Below are positions 15,087 to 23,298 of a stretch of DNA of 39,238 nt, one piece after another (position 1 is the stretch's first letter; the number at the start of each line of letters is the position of its first letter). This stretch comes from Rikenellaceae bacterium. GTDB lineage: Bacteria; Bacteroidota; Bacteroidia; Bacteroidales; UBA932. The DNA lies in NCBI GenBank assembly GCA_900769145.1, contig CAAGFN010000183.1:1-39238 (forward strand), given 5' to 3'. Made by a program: the position numbers and the translations under genes. The notes beneath the pieces are model-generated. The model was not told the origin of the DNA and ran no database searches. It worked only from the letters and a program-made list of their open reading frames with translations.

Positions 15087-16025
15087 TTATTTCTTGTACA
15101 GAGGTGAAGGGTAAATGCCCTGGTCGGCGAATTCCTGGAACTTGGCGACTACGGCCGGCCTGTCCTCCTTGTATGTTACACCGAACCAGTGCGACGGAGT
15201 GGAGAGAACATCTGTCTTGGCCTCACCTGACTTGATCATGCAGTCGATGGCGTAAGGAATGTAGAACTCTTTCTTAAGCTCCTGGATGTTGGCCTCGAGG
15301 AATGACTCGAAAATCTTGCCGCTCTTCTCGAAGTAATCCGGTGTGAAGCCCCACATATTCATTGAGCAGAGTGCATTGGCAACAAGCTCGATATGGGTCT
15401 CGCCGGTAACGGAGTTGTCACCGTAAACCTTTCCGTCGGCCTCCTTGGCAATGTTGAGATGCTCGGCTACGTCGGTCAGATGCTGCTCAGCGTCATAAGA
15501 GCATATACCTCTGGATACTCCGCCCGACTCGGAGAGAGTGTGGTCAAGCTCGAAGCCTACAATACTGTAGATGCCCTCGCTGTTCTCGTGGGCACGAAGC
15601 CAGTCTCCAAGAATGCGGAATGAATCCTTTCCGTAGTAATCATCACCGTTGATGACGGCGAAAGGCTCCTTGATTACATCTTTGGCCATGAGAACGGCGT
15701 GTGCCGTACCCCAAGGCTTCTGCCTCTCCGGGTTCAATGTGAAACGCTCCGGAATCTTGTTGAGCTCCTGGGTAACGAACTGGAACTCAAGAGGTTCTCC
15801 GTCAATGCATTTCACGTTGCTGTACTTCTCGCGCACTGTCTCTTCGAACTGCTCCTTGAAATACTCCCTTACAATGTAAACGACCTTGCCGAAGCCGGCC
15901 TGGACCGCATCGTAAATGGAATAGTCAATGATAGTTTCACCGTTTGGACCAAGACCGTCCATCTGTTTCAATCCGCCGTAGCGGCTGCCCATTCCGGCAG
16001 CAAGTACAAGTAATGTTGGTTTCAT
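15087..16025 (-). CDS. Sugar-phosphate nucleotidyltransferase
   Basis: This 312-residue protein has the N-terminal nucleotidyltransferase signature LVLAAGMGSRYGGLKQ at residues 5-20. It continues through IIDYSIYDAVQAGFGKVVYI and the NDP-sugar site PFAVINGDDYYGKDSF. The family (NTP_transferase, GlmU/RfbA-like) makes NDP-sugars such as UDP-glucose or dTDP-glucose from NTP and sugar-1-phosphate. The GSRYGG variant is common in Bacteroidota proteins annotated only as nucleotidyltransferase. The start is ATG at 16025; the longer frame to 16139 overlaps the divergent ftsB gene. A minus-strand TAAATTTG at 16056-16049 fits the -7 box. The sugar is not known. Confidence 0.88.
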   Translation of the reverse strand: MKPTLLVLAAGMGSRYGGLKQMDGLGPNGETIIDYSIYDAVQAGFGKVVYIVREYFKEQFEETVREKYSNVKCIDGEPLEFQFVTQELNKIPERFTLNPERQKPWGTAHAVLMAKDVIKEPFAVINGDDYYGKDSFRILGDWLRAHENSEGIYSIVGFELDHTLSESGGVSRGICSYDAEQHLTDVAEHLNIAKEADGKVYGDNSVTGETHIELVANALCSMNMWGFTPDYFEKSGKIFESFLEANIQELKKEFYIPYAIDCMIKSGEAKTDVLSTPSHWFGVTYKEDRPAVVAKFQEFADQGIYPSPLYKK

Positions 16026-16048
16026 GTTCAGTTTATTCTTATATTCAG

Positions 16049-16066
16049 CAAATTTAGTTAATTTTG
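16049..16066. promoter_or_regulatory. Back-to-back -7 boxes of divergent promoters
   Basis: TAAATTTG on the minus strand (16056-16049) points to the nucleotidyltransferase gene, and TAATTTTG on the plus strand (16059-16066) points to the ftsB-like gene. They are separated by 2 bases. The -33 elements are weak on both sides. Confidence 0.5.
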
Positions 16067-16093
16067 CATAGAAACTGAAATTTTCGTACGGAA

Positions 16094-16399
16094 ATGGTGA
16101 AATTGAAGGATATCTGGAACGGGCCGCACAGGATAGCAAGCATTTTCCTGGTTGCGGTTACTCTTGCCTTCATTTGCAAAATTCTCTTCCTCGGTGAAAA
16201 CAATCTTGTCAATCTCGTGAAGGTCGAGTTCGAGCTGGGCCGGCAGGAGGACCAGATTGAGACATACCGCAGGGAAATAGATGAGATGGATGCCCGGATC
16301 AATGCACTTCGGCACAATCGGGATACCCTTGAGGAATTTGCCCGTGAGAAGTTCTATTTCGCCGCTCCCGGAGACGATGTCTATATTGTAAAGGAATGA
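16094..16399 (+). CDS. FtsB/DivIC-like septum formation initiator
   Basis: This 101-residue bitopic membrane protein has a short cytoplasmic N-terminus, one transmembrane helix at about 14-34 (IASIFLVAVTLAFICKILFL) and a coiled coil at about 45-85 (RQEDQIETYRREIDEMDARI). It ends with the FAREKFYFAAPGDDVYIV segment characteristic of DivIC/FtsB proteins. These act with FtsL and FtsQ in the divisome to activate septal peptidoglycan synthesis. Its stop overlaps the start of the next gene (ATGA), indicating translational coupling. Confidence 0.85.
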   Translation: MVKLKDIWNGPHRIASIFLVAVTLAFICKILFLGENNLVNLVKVEFELGRQEDQIETYRREIDEMDARINALRHNRDTLEEFAREKFYFAAPGDDVYIVKE

Positions 16400-17505
16400 A
16401 TAATATTGAGAAAAGCCTTTATCCTCTGCGCTTTGAGCCGCAGGTGACGGATATGGGATGGGGGAAAGAGACACTTCTTCTCGCTGATCTTGGATTTGCG
16501 GAGTCTGTTGCCGTAAACGGCTGGTTGGCAGACAGTTCGTTGGATGATATCCTGGAAACTTATCTTGAGCGTTTAGTAGGCGATAATGTCTATTCGTACT
16601 ACGGCCGGCAGTTTCCTCTCATGGTCAAGAAGATTTCGGTCACGGGGAAAATGCCGCTTTCGGTTTGCCCTGATGACAGGACGGCTGGGGAGAGATATGA
16701 TACCCTCGGCAAGTTCAAGCTCTGGTATGTCCTGGACGCTGAGCCTGGAAGCCGTATGGAGATGGGCTTTTCCCGGGAGTTGACGGCCACAGAGCTTTAC
16801 GAAAGATGCCAGGCCGGCACATTGGAGGAGGTCCTGAATCACGTGACTCCTGTGCGGGGTGACGTTTTTCTCATACCTCCGGGACTGGTCCACTCGGCTG
16901 CCGATGGTGTGACCCTGCTTGAGATAACCGAGTCTTCCGACCTGGATTTCAGGATTTACGGTTCAGGGCAGCCTGCCGCCGTGGGCTTCTCCCCTGAATA
17001 TGAGGGCATCAGGAACAATCTTTCCACTGATGTTGAGGAACTATCCCTTGAGGCGGCCTTCGACTTCATTGACATGAAGGAGTACGACCCATCATTGCGA
17101 CTGCGGGCAAAACGTCAATATCGTGGACAATCTTCTGGAACACAATCCATTACCGAACGCCTTTGCTCCCGTGATGAACTTGATGTGACGAGGATAAATT
17201 TAACCTCTCCGCTGAATATCGGCAACGATATGTTCGACGGCTTCATTGTCTATGTGCCTGTCAGCGGGCAGTTGTCATTACAGGTAAAACTCAGGGATGG
17301 CAGCCTTGAGGAATATGTCGTCAATGCTGGAGAGACCATTCTCGTCCCTGCGGATGTCCAGGAATATTTTCTTGTTCCGAGGGCTTCCGGGACTGTGCTG
17401 CTGGAGGCTGTAACCCGCAGGACTGAAGAAGCGGATGCCTACATTGACCCTGAGGCTGAGGCTACTCTGCCGGGGGAGGATGATGACAGGACAATATTGA
17501 ATTGA
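16396..17505 (+). CDS. Mannose-6-phosphate isomerase-like protein with degenerate metal site
   Basis: This 369-residue cupin protein is homologous to class I phosphomannose isomerase: VGDNVYSYYGRQFPLMVKKI, CPDDRTAGERYDTLGKFKLW, YVLDAEPG, GTLEEVLN, GDVFLIPPGLVHSAADG and LLEITESSDLDFRIYG all align. True enzymes bind zinc with Gln/His in QVHPDD, Glu in GKTEMWY and a later His. Here QVH is SVC (Cys at 91) and the Glu is Lys108; only His166 in PGLVH remains. The GESWEIS segment expected near residue 25 is also missing. It is therefore probably not a normal isomerase and may be a binding or regulatory pseudoenzyme. It overlaps the ftsB-like gene by 4 bp and is followed one base later by an S4-domain gene. 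Confidence 0.8.
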   Translation: MNNIEKSLYPLRFEPQVTDMGWGKETLLLADLGFAESVAVNGWLADSSLDDILETYLERLVGDNVYSYYGRQFPLMVKKISVTGKMPLSVCPDDRTAGERYDTLGKFKLWYVLDAEPGSRMEMGFSRELTATELYERCQAGTLEEVLNHVTPVRGDVFLIPPGLVHSAADGVTLLEITESSDLDFRIYGSGQPAAVGFSPEYEGIRNNLSTDVEELSLEAAFDFIDMKEYDPSLRLRAKRQYRGQSSGTQSITERLCSRDELDVTRINLTSPLNIGNDMFDGFIVYVPVSGQLSLQVKLRDGSLEEYVVNAGETILVPADVQEYFLVPRASGTVLLEAVTRRTEEADAYIDPEAEATLPGEDDDRTILN

Positions 17506-17506
17506 T

Positions 17507-17896
17507 ATGGACAGCGTCAGGATTGACAAATATCTGTGGGCAATCCGGGTCTTCAAGACCAGGACAGAGGCTTCTGAGGCCTGCAAGGGCAATAAGGTGA
17601 AGGTCAATGGGGCCGATGCCAAGCCTTCCCGTGATATCAAGGTGGGTGATGTGCTGCAGGTCAGGAAGGCGGCGGTCTATTATACCTACAAGGTGACGGG
17701 CCTGATTGAGAAACGTGTTGGTGCACAGCTGGTTCCGCAGTATGCCGAGAACCTTACCCCGCAGTCGGAACTGGACAAGCTGAAAGCCCCTGTCGAGACA
17801 TTCTTTGTCAAGCGGGACAGAGGAACAGGCCGCCCGACCAAGAAGGACAGGCGGACCATCGAGGCTATGTGGGATGAAATCAACTACGAGGACTGA
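17507..17896 (+). CDS. hslR: S4-domain RNA-binding protein, Hsp15-like
   Basis: This 129-residue basic protein has an S4 RNA-binding domain at about residues 4-65 (RIDKYLWAIRVFKTRTEASE, then KGNKVKVNGADAKPSRDIKV). It matches the Hsp15 (HslR) family, which binds 50S subunits carrying a stranded nascent chain and helps rescue them. A Lys/Arg-rich tail (GRPTKKDRRTIEAMW) is also typical. It begins one base after the isomerase-like gene, so it belongs to the same operon, and it converges on trpS with 28 bases between stops. Confidence 0.88.
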   Translation: MDSVRIDKYLWAIRVFKTRTEASEACKGNKVKVNGADAKPSRDIKVGDVLQVRKAAVYYTYKVTGLIEKRVGAQLVPQYAENLTPQSELDKLKAPVETFFVKRDRGTGRPTKKDRRTIEAMWDEINYED

Positions 17897-17924
17897 TTCA
17901 AGTCCCGATATTGAAGACCCTGAA

Positions 17925-19013
17925 TTACTTATCCATATACTTCCTGGCCTGCTCCGCAATGAGGGCGGCATCGTCGAAGTAATTGATTTTCATTGCGTCA
18001 CGAACTTCTGACAATGTCTGTGCAGCGGTCTCGTGGGCCTTTTCCGTACCCTTGCGGAGAATCTCGAACACGGCCGGGATATCCTTCTCGAACTCCTTTC
18101 TCCTTGCCCTGATCGGTGCCAATGTCTCCTCAAGCACGGCGAGCAGGAGCTTCTTCACCTTCACGTCGCCGAGGCCGCCACGCCTGTAGTGGTCCTTCAT
18201 CTCATCGAGGCAGGCATAGTCAGGTGCGTATGCTGCGAAATGCTCCGGTCTGGAGAATGCGTCAAGATATGTGAACACCGTGTTGCCCTCTACCTTGCCC
18301 GGATCGCTGACCTTGAGGTGGCCCGGATCCGTGAACATTCCCATAACCTTCTTCTTCAGGTCTTCAGGGCTGTCGGACAGATAGATGCAGTTGCCGAGGG
18401 ACTTGCTCATCTTGGCCTTGCCGTCGGTTCCCGGCAGCCTCATGCATACTGAGTTCTGAGGCAGGAGAATCTGCGGCTCCACAAGCACCTCTCCGTAGAT
18501 GCCGTTGAAACGTCGGACAATCTCGCGGGTCTGCTCGAGCATCGGCTCCTGGTCCTCGCCGGCAGGGACAATGGTCCCCTTGAACGCGGTAATGTCAGCC
18601 GCCTGGCTAATAGGGTAGCAGAAGAAGCCCACAGGCAGGGTATTCTCGAAATCCCTCATCTGGATCTCGGCCTTCACTGTAGGATTTCGCTGAAGCCTGG
18701 CCACTGTCACGAGGTTCATGTAATAGAATGTCAGCTCAGTGAGCTCAGGTATCATTGACTGTATGAAGAGGGTGCATTTCTCCGGGTCAATTCCGCAGGA
18801 GAGATAGTCCAATGCCACCTCAATGATGTTCTGGCGCACTTTCTCCGGGTTGTCCGCATTGTCCGTCAATGCCTGTGCGTCAGCGATGAATACGAACATC
18901 TTGTCATAGTCCCCCTCATTCTGGAGCTCAACCCTGCGTTTGAGTGAGCCTACATAATGTCCGAGGTGAAGCTTGCCGGTCGGCCTGTCGCCGGTCAATA
19001 TTACTTTTTCCAT
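17925..19013 (-). CDS. trpS: Tryptophan-tRNA ligase
   Basis: TrpRS is a class I aminoacyl-tRNA synthetase that charges tRNA-Trp. From ATG at 19013 it has 362 residues, in the family range. The ATP-binding signature appears as TGDRPTGKLHLGHYVGS (HLGH at about 16-19), and the second as KAKMSKSLGN (KMSKS at about 201-205). AGEDQEPMLEQTREI is typical of the active-site region. The start at 19064 offered by the longer frame lies upstream of a good -7 box (19049-19042), so translation must begin at 19013. Confidence 0.96.
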   Translation of the reverse strand: MEKVILTGDRPTGKLHLGHYVGSLKRRVELQNEGDYDKMFVFIADAQALTDNADNPEKVRQNIIEVALDYLSCGIDPEKCTLFIQSMIPELTELTFYYMNLVTVARLQRNPTVKAEIQMRDFENTLPVGFFCYPISQAADITAFKGTIVPAGEDQEPMLEQTREIVRRFNGIYGEVLVEPQILLPQNSVCMRLPGTDGKAKMSKSLGNCIYLSDSPEDLKKKVMGMFTDPGHLKVSDPGKVEGNTVFTYLDAFSRPEHFAAYAPDYACLDEMKDHYRRGGLGDVKVKKLLLAVLEETLAPIRARRKEFEKDIPAVFEILRKGTEKAHETAAQTLSEVRDAMKINYFDDAALIAEQARKYMDK

Positions 19014-19041
19014 AAATCCTGTATTCTTTTTTATAGTTCCG

Positions 19042-19072
19042 CAAAGATAGATATAAAATGGCAAAACTCAAT
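19042..19072 (-). promoter_or_regulatory. Promoter for trpS
   Basis: On the minus strand ATTG (19072-19069), a 19-base spacer and TATCTTTG (19049-19042) form a Bacteroidota promoter. The predicted start is near 19035, about 22 bases before the ATG. Confidence 0.65.
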
Positions 19073-19123
19073 ATAACATTTGTCCCTGTTACGGAACAGA
19101 ATGGTTTGCCGGCTGCGGCGGCA

Positions 19124-19154
19124 ATTGGAACAATGAATATTTTTACTAATTTTG
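19124..19154 (+). promoter_or_regulatory. Promoter for the ECF sigma gene
   Basis: ATTG at 19124-19127, a 19-base spacer and TAATTTTG at 19147-19154 fit the housekeeping consensus. This places the start near 19161 and supports the ATG at 19181 over the upstream ATGs at 19058 and 19132. Confidence 0.65.
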
Positions 19155-19180
19155 TGGAACTTACTTATGAAGTGTCTGAT

Positions 19181-19735
19181 ATGAGCATAAACGAAATATG
19201 GTCGGAGTTCAAGAACACAGGCAGCACAAAGTCATTCAAAAAACTTTATGATGCTGTGTATGATGTCCTCTTCCGGTATGCCTCATATTACCTGAACAGC
19301 CTTGATGCTGAGGAAGTTGTACTTGATTTGATGTTGTATTTGTGGACTCATCGGAAATCATTGGAAGTCCGTACTTCTTTCGAGGCATATTTGAGGACAT
19401 CAGTTCACAACCGCTGTCTCAATAAACTTAGAGATAACGTTTCTGCAGTAAATTTGGAACTTGTTCCCGAGATGGGGAGTGAGATGGACCTGCACAGGCT
19501 CGCAGCCGAAGACATCAGTATTGTAGTGTGGGAAGCCATGACATCCCTTTCTCCGAAATGCCGTCAGGTTTTTGAACTTTCCAGAAACGGGGGAATGAAG
19601 AATTCAGAGATTGCGCAGGCTATGGGATTGTCCCAGAAGTCCGTGGAAGGTTATATAACTAAAAGTTTGAAGCAAATCCGGATTGCGGTCAAGAAGCATC
19701 TCATTTTCTTGATATTCATCGGCATATCTTGGTGA
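19181..19735 (+). CDS. ECF-type RNA polymerase sigma factor
   Basis: This 184-residue sigma-70 family protein has region 2 at about residues 20-75 (FKKLYDAVYDVLFRYASYYL then the DAEEVVLDLMLYLW segment). Region 4 lies at about 115-168, with the helix-turn-helix MKNSEIAQAMGLSQKSVEGY and ITKSLKQIRIAVKKHL. A short hydrophobic tail (LIFLIFIGISW) follows. Bacteroidota ECF factors of this type pair with a FecR anti-sigma and switch on a neighbouring SusC/D locus when the outer-membrane receptor senses its glycan. A fecR gene follows 113 bases downstream and susC/D genes come next. Confidence 0.92.
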   Translation: MSINEIWSEFKNTGSTKSFKKLYDAVYDVLFRYASYYLNSLDAEEVVLDLMLYLWTHRKSLEVRTSFEAYLRTSVHNRCLNKLRDNVSAVNLELVPEMGSEMDLHRLAAEDISIVVWEAMTSLSPKCRQVFELSRNGGMKNSEIAQAMGLSQKSVEGYITKSLKQIRIAVKKHLIFLIFIGISW

Positions 19736-19781
19736 CTCACCAATGACCTTGGATTACCCAAATCATTTTTTTTGATTTTTC

Positions 19782-19804
19782 GGGCACTCTTTTTAAGGGT
19801 GTCC
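19782..19804 (+). repeat. Hairpin between sigma and anti-sigma genes
   Basis: GGGCACTC at 19782-19789 pairs with GGGTGTCC at 19797-19804 in an 8-bp stem with two G-T pairs and a 7-base T-rich loop. It follows a T-rich stretch at 19765-19780. It could attenuate fecR relative to the sigma gene or set mRNA stability; this is inference. Confidence 0.4.
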
Positions 19805-19848
19805 ATTATTTTTTGTGTCAATATTATCGAAGACAAGAATCTCTCAAT

Positions 19849-20997
19849 ATGGACAAGAATATCAATATGTTCATCCGCTCATTCAAAAATGAGTTGACTG
19901 AACCGGAAAGAAAGGAGCTTGCGGCATTGCTCGAAAACGAAGATAATGCTGCCAAATATGATTATTACAGGAAAATCTGGGACAGGGCCATAACTGAAGG
20001 AAAGTCTGTCAATCCTGATTCCGGAAAGACCTGGGAGTCATTGTCCTCAGCCATCAGGGCGGATCGCAGCCGCAGACGCCGCACTTTTGGAATCTCCCTT
20101 TCCGCTGCTGCCATATCAGGCGTTGCGGCAGTCATGGCGTATCTCTTCGTTTTCAGGTCAGCACTTCCTGATGAAATCAATGAGGAAATGCTTACTGATG
20201 CCGCATCGACGGAGTGGACTGTCCCGTTGTCTGACAAAATCATCATCAGGACTGCATCTGACCATTATTATTCCATCGCATCGAAGCAGGCGGAAATTTC
20301 AGTCTTGGAAAATGGGGGAATATCGATTAATTCAGTTTTGATAGACAACATGCCGGAGCAGGGATTGAACAGGGTCAGGATTCCAAGGGGCAAAAGGGTG
20401 AATCTCAACTTGTCTGACGGAACCAGGATATGTCTGAACTCCAACTCTGATATCACTTTCCCGTCAGGGTTCTGCTCACAAGAGCGTATGGTGCATCTTG
20501 CGGGTGAGGCCTATTTCTCCGTAGCCAGAGATGAGAACCGGCCATTCACTGTATATTCGGATATGATGGATGTCTCTGTCCTGGGAACCGAGTTTAATTT
20601 CGATGTGTCAGACGACTCCGCCGTGGTAACTCTCGTATCAGGGAAAGTCCAGGTGGAAACAGACTTGTCAGGAACCTGTGTCCTGGCTCCGAACCAGCAG
20701 GTTGCTTTTGAGAATGGCAGGCTGGAGGAGGTAAGGAACGTGGATGTGGAGTCTGTAATATGCTGGACTTCTCATAAAATCATCTGCCGGGACCAGCGCA
20801 TTTGCGAGGTTTTCGGCAAACTCTCCCGGTACTTTGACAGGGACTTCATCTTCAACGGAACGTTTGATGACATCGAAATCAGCGGCAAGTTGGATTTGAC
20901 TGAAGGGTTGGACAGCGTGTTGGAGTCAATAGCTTTCGTGGCTCCTGTGGCTTTCTCCGAAAGCAAGGAGGGAATCATTGTCTCACGTAAACAGTAG
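19849..20997 (+). CDS. FecR family anti-sigma factor
   Basis: This 382-residue inner-membrane protein has a cytoplasmic N-terminal domain (about 1-85) that would hold the sigma factor, and one transmembrane helix at about 86-108 (ISLSAAAISGVAAVMAYLFV). The periplasmic FecR domain follows, with IPRGKRVNLNLSDGTRICLN, the SNSDITFPSGF segment and GEAYFSVARDENRPFTVYSD, then VSVLGTEFNFDV. A C-terminal DUF4974-type region (ICEVFGKLSRYFDRDFIF) ends it. The domain order is that of Bacteroidota SusC-coupled anti-sigmas. The ATG at 19849 was chosen over a TTG at 19813. Confidence 0.93.
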   Translation: MDKNINMFIRSFKNELTEPERKELAALLENEDNAAKYDYYRKIWDRAITEGKSVNPDSGKTWESLSSAIRADRSRRRRTFGISLSAAAISGVAAVMAYLFVFRSALPDEINEEMLTDAASTEWTVPLSDKIIIRTASDHYYSIASKQAEISVLENGGISINSVLIDNMPEQGLNRVRIPRGKRVNLNLSDGTRICLNSNSDITFPSGFCSQERMVHLAGEAYFSVARDENRPFTVYSDMMDVSVLGTEFNFDVSDDSAVVTLVSGKVQVETDLSGTCVLAPNQQVAFENGRLEEVRNVDVESVICWTSHKIICRDQRICEVFGKLSRYFDRDFIFNGTFDDIEISGKLDLTEGLDSVLESIAFVAPVAFSESKEGIIVSRKQ

Positions 20998-21012
20998 CCG
21001 CAACCTGCATTG

Positions 21013-21028
21013 ATTAGTAATATCTAAT
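21013..21028. repeat. Small inverted repeat upstream of the PUL structural genes
   Basis: ATTAG at 21013-21017 and CTAAT at 21024-21028 are inverted arms around a 6-base spacer, 12 bases before the start codon at 21041. It may be an operator, part of an ECF-dependent promoter region, or chance in A/T-rich DNA. Confidence 0.25.
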
Positions 21029-21040
21029 AACCGATTATAT

Positions 21041-23287
21041 ATGAAAAAAATCTATCTTGTTGCTGCTTTGGCAGCATTGTCATTTGTATCCTGCCAGAAA
21101 GAAGACCCGCAGGAGAAGATCAAATCAATCACTGTGAATACCGAGATTCTTCCGTTGACTAAAGCGAGCGTGGAAGACGGCGCAGCTGCGGTTTGGAGCG
21201 CAGGGGAAAGTGCGGCTCTCATCTCAATGTCGGATTTCGCGGTCAAGGGAACTTATTCCCTTGCTTCAGAAGATATTTCTTCAGACGGAGGCAAGGCTTG
21301 CTTCTCGTACGAGGCGTTCAGTGGAAACTACAGATTGATTTCTCCTGAGCCAAGTTCCGTTTCCGCTGATGGAGTAGTGTTCAGCATTCCGGCATCCCAG
21401 ACCCAGGCGGAGCTTGGAATCTCGGGAAGCCGTGCTTGCCTTGTCGGTGGAGCCAAGGGCTCCGACGGACTGCTCTATGACATCGTAGTGGATTCAAAGA
21501 CAGCATCTTATGATGCAAGTTTCAAGCTCGCCGGAGCCATCCTTCAGTTTGTTGTGTTTGACAGTTCGAATCCGACCGGGGAGAAAATCAAGAGCCTCAC
21601 AGTGACTGCCGCAGATGCGAAATTGAACGGAAATGTAACTGTGGATTACGATGGCAATGTGAAATCAGTTTCCGGCAGCGGTAACAGCACTACGGTGACT
21701 GTCAGCAACCCGGAGATTGTGGTCTCTGACAAGGCATCTGCGAAAGGAATCTATCTCACAGCCGTTCCAGCTGCAATCTCTGCCAATGATGCCGGTTCTG
21801 TAACCTATACTGTTGTGACTGACGGCTCTGTATATGAGTTCGAGTCAAAGGCCGCCAAGACCTGGACTGCCGGTGTTGTCAACGTTGAGGAGATTGATCT
21901 CGCCGCTGCCACCAGGATTCAGCGCCAGGCTCCGATAATGTCTTCGACACATCCTTATACATTTGGCGATTTTCCTATGTATGAGATAGAACCGGGAGTC
22001 TATTCGATTGAGCATGTATGGCTCAGCGGTCAGGAAAAAGACATTTATTTCCCGGCGGGAACGAGCGGTTTTTATTACAACCCTGTGGATCCTTGGGTGG
22101 CATCCGAAGACATTGAGTTTGATCTTGGATTCTCAAATGAGCCGGTGGCATTGAAGGTGCAGCAGTGGGGAGGCAAGAACTACACGGAGAAATACTATAC
22201 GATTATCCTCAATACCAATACGATGAAGCTGCAGGTGCTTCAGGACAGGGGTGAACGGTTCTGGATAACCGGGGATGTCCTCAGTTGGGATTTGAAGAAA
22301 TACGAGATGGATGTTGACAAGGCAGCAGGAAAAGCTACCTGGAGCGGATATCTGAAAACTGGTGAATTCAAGATTCACGGTGAAACAATGTGGCTTGACA
22401 ATGACGGCAACTTCACTTGGAACGGTCCTGACAGCCAGAATGGTTCAGGAGAGTGGTATTTCGAAGACGATTCGCGCGAGAACGGAATCTCGATGAATAG
22501 TGCCGATGACAATAAATGGACTGTTGAGGCCGGATACTACAGCCTGGAATTCAACTACAAGGCGAATCCGATGACCTTCATCATTACAAGGAAGGACAAA
22601 CTTGACCTCTGCGTCAACGGGAAGTCATTGAATTATTCCGGAAACAACGACTATGAGATTGAGACAGAGTTTACAAAAGGCGAGGAGTTCGTTCTTTCCG
22701 GATGCAACAACCTCGAATATGTCAGGATGGATCCTGATTTCATCAAAGACGGCAAGTTCAATGCGATAACAGGCACTTACAAGTTCATTCTCCATCTCCA
22801 GACTCATGACAGCAGCTGGAATAATGGAGAAGCCCAGAACCCGACCTGTTCCTGGACAATGTTCAAGGGTCTCACCGACAGTTATGGAACATACAGCACT
22901 TTGATTCTCGCCGGAAACGGTGTCGCAAGTCTGACTCTCAACAATCAATGCGGTTGGTCAGTCTCACATCCATATCAGCCGTTCATGGCAGAGATTGAGG
23001 ATAATGTATTCCAGTTTACCGGACGTTTCAAGGGCCCTTGGGAGTGGTGCGAGCCTTACGACAGATGGACCTGGAATCTTGATTTCAAATACTTCGGAGA
23101 TACCAACTGGGGTTGGGGCATTCCTAATGGTGTGAATCTGGTGGACAATACCGGCAAATTACACCAGACTGGAGAGGGCAACCTTACCTGGAGTAATTCC
23201 GACAGCAAGTGGGATGACGGCAGCATCTACCGTATGACAGTGAACAGGAACACTAATCCGCATACTGTAACCTTCGACAAATTGTAA
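21041..23287 (+). CDS. Surface lipoprotein: fimbrillin-like N-domain plus SusE/F-like binding modules
   Basis: This 748-residue protein has a lipoprotein signal (MKKIYLVAALAALSFVSC, Cys18). Residues of about 25-290 look like the Mfa/fimbrillin-type beta-sandwich region common in Bacteroidota: a TKASVEDGAAAVWSAGE opening, VVFSIPASQTQ, FKLAGAILQFVVFDS, and an ending VVNVEEIDLAAATR. The rest (about 300-748) is Trp/Tyr-rich with SusE/SusF-like strands such as GEFKIHGETMWLDNDGNFTW and WTVEAGYYSLEFNYK, and probably contains several glycan-binding modules. It precedes susC by 11 bases, an unusual place for a SusE/F-type protein, which normally follows susD. The substrate is not evident. Confidence 0.6.
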   Translation: MKKIYLVAALAALSFVSCQKEDPQEKIKSITVNTEILPLTKASVEDGAAAVWSAGESAALISMSDFAVKGTYSLASEDISSDGGKACFSYEAFSGNYRLISPEPSSVSADGVVFSIPASQTQAELGISGSRACLVGGAKGSDGLLYDIVVDSKTASYDASFKLAGAILQFVVFDSSNPTGEKIKSLTVTAADAKLNGNVTVDYDGNVKSVSGSGNSTTVTVSNPEIVVSDKASAKGIYLTAVPAAISANDAGSVTYTVVTDGSVYEFESKAAKTWTAGVVNVEEIDLAAATRIQRQAPIMSSTHPYTFGDFPMYEIEPGVYSIEHVWLSGQEKDIYFPAGTSGFYYNPVDPWVASEDIEFDLGFSNEPVALKVQQWGGKNYTEKYYTIILNTNTMKLQVLQDRGERFWITGDVLSWDLKKYEMDVDKAAGKATWSGYLKTGEFKIHGETMWLDNDGNFTWNGPDSQNGSGEWYFEDDSRENGISMNSADDNKWTVEAGYYSLEFNYKANPMTFIITRKDKLDLCVNGKSLNYSGNNDYEIETEFTKGEEFVLSGCNNLEYVRMDPDFIKDGKFNAITGTYKFILHLQTHDSSWNNGEAQNPTCSWTMFKGLTDSYGTYSTLILAGNGVASLTLNNQCGWSVSHPYQPFMAEIEDNVFQFTGRFKGPWEWCEPYDRWTWNLDFKYFGDTNWGWGIPNGVNLVDNTGKLHQTGEGNLTWSNSDSKWDDGSIYRMTVNRNTNPHTVTFDKL

Positions 23288-23298
23288 TCAGGCATACT

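Noticed and set aside
16666..16719. Sequencing error as the cause of the missing metal ligands in the isomerase-like protein
   Set aside because: The frame is intact, and several separate motif positions (Cys91, Lys108 and the missing GESWE segment) differ together, which a single error cannot explain.
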